From 2-12-FULL-35-23 sp965196985 (GTDB lineage Bacteria > Pseudomonadota > Gammaproteobacteria > UBA12402): a stretch of DNA of 64,000 bases. The notes below the pieces were generated by a model. The model made no database searches and was not told where the DNA came from. It saw only the letters and a list, made by a program, of their open reading frames with translations. The stretch covers positions 25,323 to 89,322 of the forward strand of contig CBDALO010000099.1 of assembly GCA_965196985.1 (NCBI GenBank), read 5' to 3'. The first letter of the stretch is position 1, and every line of letters starts with the position of its first letter. A program made the translations under genes and the position numbers. Positions 26,630 to 36,200 of this stretch are shown piece by piece.

Positions 26630-27235
26630 GAAGCCTCATTACGGCTAAAGCCGTTTAGACGGTTCGGATTAATCCGACTTAAGCTCTTCCTCATCCCATA
26701 CCTGAAAACCCTCCGGCGTATCATCTTGATTCTCTATGTAGCGTTTGACCTGCTCTTCTGTTACAGAACCAACCGTTGCGCAAAAATACCCTCTCGACCA
26801 GAGATGATTGCCCCAGTATTTCTTGCCAAGCGTACTCCTAAATTCTCTCAATAGTCGATAGGCACTTTTACCTTTCAAATATTGAGCCATCTTTGATACC
26901 GATAAGTGGCTCGGCGCCTCAATTAGAAGGTGAATGTGATTCGACCTCACATTCCCCCTCAATATCCTCATCCCCTTCTCAGCACAGATCTCTCGCAAAA
27001 TGCTTCTTGCTCCTAAACCTATATCCCCACATAACACTGGATATCCATATTTTGTCTTCCATACAAAATGATATTTTAAATCCAGTACCGTATGCGCGCC
27101 TTTCCTATAGTTGTTTGCTCCAGTCATTTAGATCGCTCCCTTATTAAAAATAAAAAGCGATTCTAATACATCACATTCTGGCTGGTGATAGGTTTGCTAA
27201 AGACATTTCCGCCTAAAGGCGAAGGTTTATACCCT
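26630..27235 (-). mobile_element. IS200/IS605-family element
   Basis: A single Y1 transposase gene is flanked by short subterminal hairpins, ACGGCTAAAGCCGT at 26641-26654 and CGCCTAAAGGCG at 27210-27221, plus a palindrome TCGGATTAATCCGA (26664-26677) over the transposase stop. There are no inverted repeats or target duplications, as in this family. Borders are approximate. It has landed at the 3' end of the gene ending at 27227. Confidence 0.8.
26669..27127 (-). CDS. tnpA: IS200-type Y1 transposase (TnpA)
   Basis: This 152-aa protein is the usual TnpA length. It has YHFVWKTKYGYPVL at the N-terminus, the HUH motif NHIHLLIE, YWGNHLWSRGYFCATVG, and the catalytic-tyrosine helix VKRYIENQ. It cuts and joins single-stranded DNA at subterminal hairpins. 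It is intact, with no TnpB partner. Confidence 0.93.
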   Translation of the reverse strand: MTGANNYRKGAHTVLDLKYHFVWKTKYGYPVLCGDIGLGARSILREICAEKGMRILRGNVRSNHIHLLIEAPSHLSVSKMAQYLKGKSAYRLLREFRSTLGKKYWGNHLWSRGYFCATVGSVTEEQVKRYIENQDDTPEGFQVWDEEELKSD

Positions 27236-28420
27236 ACCAAGTGGAAATGAATTTTTGTAGCTTTGAAACTCCACCGCATCAACCCCTACCTCTGCCTGAT
27301 TTCTTTCTGCTTCATTAGGTTGATTATCTTGCTGCCATTGTTGTAATTGCTCACGAGCCTGTAACGCCTTAAAGTACACCAAGGCTCTTGCATCCTCTTC
27401 CTCATGATTTACACGTAAAAAATGGCTAATTCCAAAAACCTTAACTAACAATAAACCTGCTGTTTTTACTTGAGCTGACAATTGAGCCAGATCACCAAGT
27501 TCAGCAAGTACACTTGACGCATGTGCACAGGCTGCAAAACCGCTGTATTGAACATTATCAAAAAATTTTACGACGGACTTCAAAAATGCTGCCCCAGGTA
27601 ATGAGTTTGGCAATACAGAAGCACCAACACCCAAAGCTGCAGCCAAACCCAACATGGCTGTTATTTTCACAACACTTTTTAGTTTTTCTCGAACCTCATC
27701 AGAAGTTAACTGAGTATCAAGCTGACCACTACTAAGCACTTTACTCACTTCACTAATAGTAGTCTCAGGTATATCAGAAATAATTTTATTTAACTGCTCA
27801 ACACCTATATAAATTATTTTTGGGGCACCAAATGCGGTCATAATCAAGGTTTCAACAAAACCTTCATAACCAGTTAGCCATTGCCATTTATCATCCAGAA
27901 CCTGAAAAACATGCGTTATTTTATTCGGATCTATTAGATGGCCGTCAATACTTAAAATCTTGCTCATAGTAGTATATATAGAGTGCATAATATGAGGTGC
28001 GATCCCTATATTAGCCATAGCAATAGTTATTAAGTACACTGAAGGAATTGCAAAACTAACCGTAGTGACGCCAGGGTGTTTTGCTGCCATTTCCCGAGAG
28101 AAATACTCACCAAACTCATAAGCAAAATTAGAAATTGCACTGGCCATATCGCCAGGAGTATAAATGTAAACCGGTTGAACTGATGCAAAAGCACTTTCCA
28201 CCGGCGACGCAGCAGAACTCTCTGCAGGGTTTTCTGTCGTATTAGAATTAATTACCGAGCGAAGATTTTTATTTATATGCTTTTTATTGCGCACATATTC
28301 AACCACCCGGCTTTTAAAGTTCCCCCACCATGCCCAACGCCCTACCATCTCTGGGTCATAGGAGGACTCTATTGCATCTCGAACATCAGAGTCACGAAAT
28401 AAACCTAAATAGCCAAACAC
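27227..28420 (-). CDS. C-terminal fragment of the unknown protein
   Basis: This 397-codon segment starts within the G tract. It has at least three hydrophobic helices (VYLITIAMANIGIAPHIM, GLAAALGVGASVL, AGLLLVKVFGISHFL) and an acidic, Gln-rich end. An ATG directly follows the G run, so it could in principle be translated alone. Confidence 0.45.
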   Translation of the reverse strand: MFGYLGLFRDSDVRDAIESSYDPEMVGRWAWWGNFKSRVVEYVRNKKHINKNLRSVINSNTTENPAESSAASPVESAFASVQPVYIYTPGDMASAISNFAYEFGEYFSREMAAKHPGVTTVSFAIPSVYLITIAMANIGIAPHIMHSIYTTMSKILSIDGHLIDPNKITHVFQVLDDKWQWLTGYEGFVETLIMTAFGAPKIIYIGVEQLNKIISDIPETTISEVSKVLSSGQLDTQLTSDEVREKLKSVVKITAMLGLAAALGVGASVLPNSLPGAAFLKSVVKFFDNVQYSGFAACAHASSVLAELGDLAQLSAQVKTAGLLLVKVFGISHFLRVNHEEEDARALVYFKALQAREQLQQWQQDNQPNEAERNQAEVGVDAVEFQSYKNSFPLGRV

Positions 28421-29142
28421 CCCCCCCCACGAGCCTGGTCTACTCGCTGCTTTATACTTTTATGCTCTGACTTAATTTTTTTCCTAGCAGCTTGATTTTT
28501 TTGCTGCGCTTCACCTACTTTACCTTCAGCCTCTATCAAACATGCAGCAAATAACGCATCTTTTTGTCGTATACCAGAATATTGACTAGTATCTAATCTC
28601 TTTTTAACTGGAAGTGATGCCTGCTCTCCAGCAGTACTCTCGCTTTGCTCAGATGGCGCTTGAGCTAAACCAGACACCCACAACTGTTCACCAGAACAAC
28701 CTTGGGCGCTAAAAACATGATTCTGTACATCATAGTAAGCTTGTTGTGTTGTAGTTGTATTAGTGGTATTAGCTATCGAAAAGAGATTACTAAAACTTCG
28801 TTGAGAAATAGAAATATCAGCTTGAAGCTCCTCAAAGCCGTTAATCATATTTCTTAATAAATCACGATAAAGTTTTTGATAATCTCCTCCGCTCTTAAAT
28901 TTTTCAACTAAATACTGACAAAGCTGAACCAATCTTTCTAGCTTTCTATCCATCTCATCAATAAAATCAGAGTAATTTTTATTTTCAGGTAAGGCATTTT
29001 TGAAATAATCTTTTAACCTGCTCCTTTGTAACTCCACCGACTCAATAACAGAACTTATAAGACTTCCCTCATCTTCTTTACTCTTTGCAGAGTAACCTAT
29101 CAGCTTCTCTAAAGGCTTAACACTAGATAAAAGGTCAACCAA
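28405..29142 (-). CDS. Middle fragment of the unknown protein
   Basis: This 245-codon open segment begins at a TTG inside the preceding frame and ends just after the G9 run (QARGGGCLAI). It is rich in charged helices (ELQRSRLKDYF, EMDRKLERLVQ) with a Thr-rich patch, then a Lys-rich tail. It is unlikely to be a separate gene because no ribosome-binding site or ATG is present. Confidence 0.45.
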   Translation of the reverse strand: MVDLLSSVKPLEKLIGYSAKSKEDEGSLISSVIESVELQRSRLKDYFKNALPENKNYSDFIDEMDRKLERLVQLCQYLVEKFKSGGDYQKLYRDLLRNMINGFEELQADISISQRSFSNLFSIANTTNTTTTQQAYYDVQNHVFSAQGCSGEQLWVSGLAQAPSEQSESTAGEQASLPVKKRLDTSQYSGIRQKDALFAACLIEAEGKVGEAQQKNQAARKKIKSEHKSIKQRVDQARGGGCLAI

Positions 29143-29597
29143 CAGCTAAGCAGCTCTGACTCATCAGGAATTGTTCGGCAAGTTAAAGTCTCTTCATGCC
29201 TCAAACGACCTGGTTCCAGTTTTTTTATTATATCCAGAATGCGGCTACCAAACCGATTAATTACTTTATTGCTTAACAGGTTATTGTGAGGCATCACCCC
29301 TAAACGAACCAGCGCCTCCGCCTTACTGACCTTAACCAGCCCAAAACCAAACCCACCTTCTTCTGGATTAATCTCCTGAAAATCATAGTAGAAATGACCA
29401 TCATACTGATTCGGGTTTGGTGTAATAAATTTTGGTTCTTCTTGGTTACCAGGCATTTTTTGTGGAGCTTAAGATTACTTATTAAGCCTCTATGATACCA
29501 CAATCAAATTAACTCAACGTTTACAAAACTTAACCAGTTAGTGTGGGATCTGCCTAATATAAAGAGCTGATAAGCCACTCAGCAAAGCAAAGAGGCC

Positions 29598-31409
29598 TTA
29601 CTTCCGCCCAGCACGCTTGCGTTCGTGCTCTTTTAATAACTTTTTGCGCAAACGAATTGACTCCGGTGTAATCTCGACCAATTCATCGTCGTCGATAAAC
29701 TCAAGCGCACTTTCTAGTGTTAATTTAATTGGCGGCGTTAACAAAATATTTTCATCGCTACCAGCAGCACGGATATTAGTTAATTGCTTTTCTTTAGTGA
29801 CATTAACGACTAAATCATTATCGCGGCTATGAATACCGACAATCATGCCTTCATACACTTCTGTCTGCGGACCAATAAACATGCGACCACGCTCTTGTAG
29901 ATTCCACAAGGCAAATGCAGTCGCCTTACCAGCGCAATTAGCAATTAACACACCGTTATTACGGTGCTCAATTTCACCCTTGGCAACCGGACCATAGTGG
30001 TCAAACACATGGTGCAATATCCCAGTTCCTGAGGTTAAAGTAAGAAACTCCGTATGAAACCCAATCAGTCCACGTGCAGGAATGATATAGTCCAAGCGCA
30101 CTCGACCTTTACCATCTGGCACCATGTCAGTTAATTGGCCACGACGTAAACCTAGCTGCTCCATGACACTACCTTGATGCTCTTGCTCAACATCAACCAT
30201 GACCACTTCGTAGGGCTCGCATAGCTCACCATCGATTTCTTTTTGAATGACTTCCGGCTTGGAAACTGCCAATTCATAACCTTCACGACGCATGGTTTCA
30301 AGCAAAATAGATAGGTGCAGTTCACCACGACCAGACACTTTAAACTTATCAGGGTCATCAGTTGGCTCAACGCGCAGCGCTACATTATGAATTAGCTCAG
30401 TCTGTAAACGCTCACCCACTTGGCGACTCGTTACAAACTTTCCTTCACGCCCAGCAAATGGTGAAGTATTCACTTGAAATGTCATCGTTACTGTCGGTTC
30501 ATCGACGATTAATGGCGGCAATGCTTCCGGGTGTGCAGGATCACAAAGTGTGTCAGAAATTTGTGGACTCTCAATGCCTGTGATTGCCACGATATCTCCG
30601 GCAGAAGCCTCTGCCACTTCGTGACGTTCAAGACCCATATGACCTAGTACTTGCAAAACCTTGCCACGACGCTGTTTGCCTTCTCGATCTACAACAACGA
30701 CAGGTGAATTAGTCTGGACCTTACCTCGCTTAATGCGGCCAATACCAATGGCACCCACGTAACTTGAATAGTCAAGTGAGCTGATTTGCATTTGAAACGG
30801 CGCCTCTAATTCGACATCAGGTGATGAAACTTTTTCAACGATCGTTTCAAATAAAGGAGTCATATCACCATCACGCGACTCTGAGTCAAGACTGGCATAA
30901 CCATTTAAAGCCGAAGCATAAACGATAGGAAAATCTAACTGTTCGTCCGTTGCACCGAGGCGATCAAATAGGTCAAATACTTGATCCACCACCCAATCAG
31001 GCCTAGCACTAGGACGATCAACCTTATTCACCACTACGATAGGATGTAGGCCTTGTGCAAATGCCTTTTGAGTAACAAACCGTGTTTGCGGCATAGGGCC
31101 ATCAACTGCATCAACAAGTAATAGCACCGAATCCACCATCGACAATACGCGCTCTACTTCTCCGCCAAAGTCAGCATGCCCAGGCGTATCGACGATATTG
31201 ATTTGATAACCATTCCATTGAATAGCCGTATTCTTAGCTAGAATGGTAATCCCACGCTCTTTTTCCAAGTCATTTGAGTCCATTACCCGATCAACTGGTT
31301 GAGCACGCTCACCCAGGGTACCTGACTGCCTAAGCAACTGATCGACCAAAGTTGTCTTACCATGATCAACGTGAGCAATAATGGCAATATTACGAATCTT
31401 TTCTATCAT
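29598..31409 (-). CDS. typA: GTP-binding ribosome-associated protein TypA/BipA
   Basis: This translational GTPase of the EF-G family binds the 70S ribosome and assists assembly and stress adaptation. It has the G motifs AHVDHGKTTL, DTPGHADF and NKVDRPSA, the switch-I region MDSNDLEKERGITI, and the BipA-specific C-terminal part (YIPARGLIGFHTEFL, GTGILHHVFDHY). The length is 603 aa, as in E. coli. It is intact and isolated between accessory regions. A basic tail (KLLKEHERKRAGRK) is usual. Confidence 0.97.
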   Translation of the reverse strand: MIEKIRNIAIIAHVDHGKTTLVDQLLRQSGTLGERAQPVDRVMDSNDLEKERGITILAKNTAIQWNGYQINIVDTPGHADFGGEVERVLSMVDSVLLLVDAVDGPMPQTRFVTQKAFAQGLHPIVVVNKVDRPSARPDWVVDQVFDLFDRLGATDEQLDFPIVYASALNGYASLDSESRDGDMTPLFETIVEKVSSPDVELEAPFQMQISSLDYSSYVGAIGIGRIKRGKVQTNSPVVVVDREGKQRRGKVLQVLGHMGLERHEVAEASAGDIVAITGIESPQISDTLCDPAHPEALPPLIVDEPTVTMTFQVNTSPFAGREGKFVTSRQVGERLQTELIHNVALRVEPTDDPDKFKVSGRGELHLSILLETMRREGYELAVSKPEVIQKEIDGELCEPYEVVMVDVEQEHQGSVMEQLGLRRGQLTDMVPDGKGRVRLDYIIPARGLIGFHTEFLTLTSGTGILHHVFDHYGPVAKGEIEHRNNGVLIANCAGKATAFALWNLQERGRMFIGPQTEVYEGMIVGIHSRDNDLVVNVTKEKQLTNIRAAGSDENILLTPPIKLTLESALEFIDDDELVEITPESIRLRKKLLKEHERKRAGRK

Positions 31410-31572
31410 TGTGTTTTTTCTTTACAGGTTAATTAGGCGCGGATTGTAGCATTGCCCCAAGTAACCAGCTAGTAATTTATTTCGAACCCTTGCATAACCC
31501 TAAACAAGGTACCATTAAAGGCGCGTAGCCCGGATTGAAAACACGAAGCGTTTGAAAATCCGGGGTTAAGTG

Positions 31573-33041
31573 CTGAGAACTACCCAAAATTGTTATCTCC
31601 CTACCTGAACTGAATTCGATAATTCTTTTTGTTCTTCTTGAGAAACACTATTTTCTTTAAAAAATTGCTCTACTAAGTGATACGTTAGAAGTTTTCTAAT
31701 ACCCTTCGCAATAAAGTGTCGTGTCACCTTGCCCTTACCATCTCCTAATTTAGCTAGCATAATTGCGTAATCGTCATAAGCTTTTTCCTTACCTATCTCA
31801 TACAAATATGAGGCCACATAAAAACATACAGCCAGTAGATTTTGTATCCCTTTAAAATTTTTTATCTGCATATTTTCCCAGCCTAGTCCTTCCTTGAGAA
31901 ATTTAAAAACATATTCAATTTTCGCACGAGATAGATAGGCTATGTATACCTCATACGCCTCATCAAAAGTCGTTACTTTTTTATTAGTTAATAGCAGCAT
32001 GTCATTCTTAAAAATTCTCCTACCATCTCTGCCTGTAATTTGGATTTTAATTGCATTGAAGTTCTCAAACTCTCCAAAATAAATAGTTATTTTTCCGTCT
32101 TGTACGCAATTCTTTCCAACTGTTAACTTTTGGAATTGCTTTTCGCCTTGAGCATCAAAATCAGCGTTAATCAGCTTAAGCTTTTTACCATCATCACCTC
32201 TACCTTCTATTGTTCTTGTTATTTTTGAGCGAATAATAAAGTCTTGATCTAGGTTTGTATCAATTAGTGAGAGATAGTCATTATCATCAAACTCTCTATC
32301 TAGAATATGGGTAATGGTTGCATCTTCATTCTTTGATTTTAGGCAGATTCCTATTTTTTCTATTTCACGAATAGACAGCAGCTTTTTATTAAAGTAATCA
32401 CCAGATTCATAAAGACTCTTGGCCTCTTTATCTCCCTCAAATGGCTTTCCAGCCTCTATTTTCTTAATATGCTCAGCTTTTAAAAACTTAGGGTCTTTAT
32501 TGCTGTAGCTTACATGCGATAGTAGATGCACAGCCTTATCACCAGGTACTAATGCAACTGCGTTATGCGTGCTGTAACCATTGATAATATCCCCGTCCAG
32601 ACTCCTTACTTTACCTAGATTTTCAGTTTGCTTGCTATGTGGCTTTCTAATATCAGAAGGATCATGAAGAACATCAATTTTACTGGCGTGTGAAAGTTTT
32701 TCACAGCTCTGTTCTAGCAATACATCATTTGTTTTTATTGGATCTAAATCGGTGCTTTTATTTTCACCGGTAAGTGTACGAATCATCTTTTTATACTCAT
32801 TGTTATCTTTTGATGAACTGAACAACTTACAACTACCTTCAGTTAATAGCTTTCCTACAATCGTCGATAGATTTTTTTAAAACAACTTTCCCAGTTAATT
32901 TTGAAAAAAGAGGGGCAGCGTAATCGGCGAAGTTTAACATTTATACTCATCTCGTTAGTCTTGTTAAAAAGACAAAGCATAGTCATTTTTACACAATATT
33001 TCAGCATTATTTTGCTGATTTAAATTTTGGGTAGTTTTCAG
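31573..33041 (-). mobile_element. 1469-bp IS4-like element, copy A
   Basis: The terminal repeats are CTGAgAACTACCCAAAATT and CTGAaAACTACCCAAAATT. A 7-bp target duplication TTAAGTG lies at 31566-31572 and 33042-33048. It is the same length as copy B (56990-58458) and nearly identical to it. Confidence 0.93.
31593..32940 (-). pseudogene. IS4-like transposase, frame changes at an A7 run (copy A)
   Basis: The main frame (31593-32825, 410 aa) has the DDE landmarks DGDIINGYSTHNAVAL, HILDREFDD and YLSRAKIEYVFKFLKEGL (YREK-like). Upstream, an ATG at 32940 opens a short frame (MLNFADYAAPLFSKL) that would join the main frame if one A were removed from a run of seven (32872-32878), giving about 449 aa. 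Copy B has the same run, so this is a property of the element and not a local mutation: either transcriptional slippage makes the full protein, or the lineage spreads with a defective or shorter enzyme. Confidence 0.75.
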
Positions 33042-33251
33042 TTAAGTGAGACCTGCTTCCCCGGATTTTCGCTAACGCTCAATCCGGCTACACCTTAACC
33101 CCCCGCTTGCTGTTCCCCGCCAAGTAGCAGCAACTCTGCTTCTTTCTGCTGCTGAGGTTATCGACTCCTCGTCTGAACCAAGGTGTTGCGGCACTATGGA
33201 TGCCGCCTCCAAGCTCCGCAGTCCACCTGCAGAAAATAGACTGGAACCAAA

Positions 33252-36200
33252 TCAAGATAGACGCCTTGTTCTTGGACTTGCGGACTCAACGACTCCACTA
33301 ACGCCACTTGCAGCAGCTCCTGTTGATTCAATCGTCGTAGGCTCTTGCGAAAACAAGGTTTGGGCATGACGGCTTATCCATCCCCGCCTGCTACCACAAC
33401 GAAAACCAGGCTCCGCTTCTAAATGCCGCTTTCCTAACAACTCTTTTGAACCTTGTGTTAATTGATCTTTAAGCGTTTCACCTGCTCCAACTATTGTCAA
33501 TAACCGTTGCCATAATATAATCAATCCATACCTAAAGGCCCAATGTGTTTCCTGCATGGCTTGTTTTTGTATCTCGCCAGTTAATTCTACCCGCCTTTCT
33601 GATGGTGATTGACAAAGCTCCTCGACCATCTGTTCCAAAATCACCAACTTCAGGTACCAACCCTGTGGTGCATTGCGCCAGAAATCTCGCAATATTTCAA
33701 ACATACCAACTGGCGATAGCAAACGCTTACCAACATTTAATGCTAGACCAGACCACTCAAACCTTTCTTGCACGCTCAGCATCGCCTCTCTTGCTGACAA
33801 CAGTCGATGATAAACTTCAACTGTCGCTTCTGACACATGCCCTGGTCTTGCAAACACACCTGGGTTCAGCCTGTCACATAACTCATGCAGCTTTATTAAC
33901 AGTTCTTCTTTATACATTTCATCCAATTGCCGACCTTTCCCTGTATGGCACAACCATATTAATCTGGCGCTATAGTGCAACATCTCTGCTAACGTTCTTT
34001 GTAAAGCTGCTGGCCATTGAGATGTAATTGCTGTTTTAGTTGCTACCAATGCAGCATCCATAAACCCGCTATAAACCAACATACTGGTAATATGCGCTGC
34101 ATCTCTACCCCCTACACTACTGTAGTAACGCTTAATGGCTGACTCAATAGTTTGAAACGCGCGTTTTAGCATACCGCTGTCAGATTGTGTATTGAGCGTT
34201 TCTAACTGCTCCTTCAAGGCGTAAATCGGCTCCATAATATCCGTCCGGTAATTGACAGCAATTCTTGCAACCATAGAGGTACCCGGCATTGAGCCACGTC
34301 GGTGAGAAGCAATCCATTTACGCATAATCCCCCAGGCACTTTGCTCAGCCTGCATAATTCTTCTATGACGGCGAAGCGTAAATAACGATGCTGTAACTAA
34401 TAACCCCGAAGCCAAACCGATATACCCAACCAATTGCCATATTTGTGCTGCGCTGAGTTGCAGCGAAACAGGATTAACATGAACATTAAATCTCGCATGC
34501 GCCTGCCCACCATGGCCATCGTCAGCTGTTATCAATACTTTATAAGAAGCAATAGACTGCGGAGGCAAGCCGGATAAAGTTTTACTGTCACGATCGTATT
34601 GCATCCAGTCAGGCTTACTGACCGTGTAATTCAATACATCACCATCATAATCGACAAAATGGCCTGCAATCCGACTATCTAAAATATCTAACGCCTTTAA
34701 GTTCTCATCAACGTAAGCGATAGAAATAACCGGCATACGGTTGGGGATAGAGATATTAAACTGAGCTTGAACTGTCGTACCCTGTGTATCAACAGCAGTT
34801 AACGCCACCGTATAATTGCCCTGATCACCCGATTTGGGTACTAGATTAAAACTGTTAATGTCTACCAAGTGCGTCACCCATTCAGGCAACGACACATGGC
34901 TATCAACCACTGAACCATTCACCATCAGCGCTGAAAATAGCAATTCATCCCCATCTGCATCGATAATTGCATCACCAGGAATAATATGCGTCTTTAACTC
35001 ACCAGCAAAAAGCGTGACAGTATCCAAGGCCCGACTAACAGTTGGCGCTGAATTTGGAATAGTGAGCGATACCAGCCGATATGCCTCACCACCGAATCCA
35101 TCTTCCGCTTTTAATTGAACGGTTATAGGCCGGTGGTTATTCTTCAATGGCGTTCCGGATAAAATGCTATCCTCCAGGCTCATCCATGCTGGAACCAAGT
35201 ACTGCGGATCTGTACGAACCAATGAATAAGATAACTCATCACCATCAGCATCTGTAACAAAGTCCTCTGGCAACGCTACTGCAAATCTCTGTCCTACTGA
35301 CAAAACATCAATACGCCAAGGCGTGGAGAAAGCCATTGGTGGTGTATTAATATGGAGGTCAATCACACTGCTGTTCGTAATACCACCATAGCCATCATCA
35401 ACTTGGAAAACAATTTTATAGCGCCCCGCATCCGCACCCGTTGATACACCTGACAAGGTTCTACTTACTGGATCAAAACTCAAAAAGCTAGGCAATGAAC
35501 CAGTTCCTGTCGTAGTCAAAGCCCGATATTGCAAATCATCGCTCTCTTGATCCAAAAAGGTATCAGCAGGAAAAGTGTAACTAAAAGTATCACCAACCTG
35601 TAGAACGTTAGGGCTAGCCAATAACACCTGCACCACTGGTGATAGATTTTCAATAGACAAAGTAACCGGCAAGCGACCAACACCTCCAAATGGATCCCTC
35701 CCTTCAATCAATAGTGAAATTGGTTGATGATTATTTGAAGTTGGCGTGCCTCTAAAAGCCGTACCATTGAAGTTTAACCAAGATGGTGCGATGTGTTCGG
35801 AACTAGTATGAAGCAAACTATAAATAACCTTATCACCATCCGCATCCATCATCGCTGTTGCTGGCAATGTCCATGCAAACGGCTTATGAATACCAGGAAA
35901 TTTGATCAGTGTATCTACCATATTCACAACCGGCTGACTGTTCACCCGCAATGTAATTGAACCGTTAGCGAAACCGCCATAACCATCTGATGCAATAAAC
36001 GAAATATTATAAACACCCGCAACAGGCAAACCACTCAGTTGCCTGGATGCTGAACTGAAAACTAACCCCTCTGGTAACGCTGCCCCATCAGTCAAGCTTG
36101 CAGACCATGTAATAGCATCACTATCAGCGTCAACAGCAGCGCCACTTTGAACAGTGTAAGCAACTTCGGCGTCACCCCCCAACTGAACAACATCAGGAAC

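Larger units (their letters stand above)
27227..29456 (-). pseudogene. Unknown large protein, two frameshifts, 3' end lost to IS200
   Basis: Three overlapping frames make one gene: 29456-29109 (starts MPGNQEEPKF), 29142-28405 (coiled-coil-like, LVDLLSSVKPLEKL onwards) and 28420-27227 (several hydrophobic segments such as MLGLAAALGVGASVLP). The first join, near 29130, needs one added base. The second lies in a run of nine G (28420-28428); ten G, or seven, would restore the frame. The last residues and the stop fall in the IS200 end, so the natural C-terminus is missing. Repaired length exceeds 740 aa. I recognise no domain; membrane-active helices plus coiled coil would fit a secreted effector, but that is conjecture. 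Confidence 0.6.
31525..33091. repeat. REP-like palindromic element, copy 2, split by an IS in its loop
   Basis: The halves are 31525-31572 (GTAGCCCGGATT...AATCCGGGG) and 33042-33091 (...CCCCGGATT...AATCCGGCTAC). With the 1469-bp IS and one duplication removed they form an element of about 91 bp with the same nested-stem plan as 10043-10131. The IS entered the central loop. Confidence 0.7.

Noticed and set aside
26500..26724. 74-aa ORF at the left end of the IS200 element
   Set aside because: It overlaps the transposase end and the terminal hairpins and has no independent support; the 245 bp between the IS66-like gene and this element hold nothing I can name.
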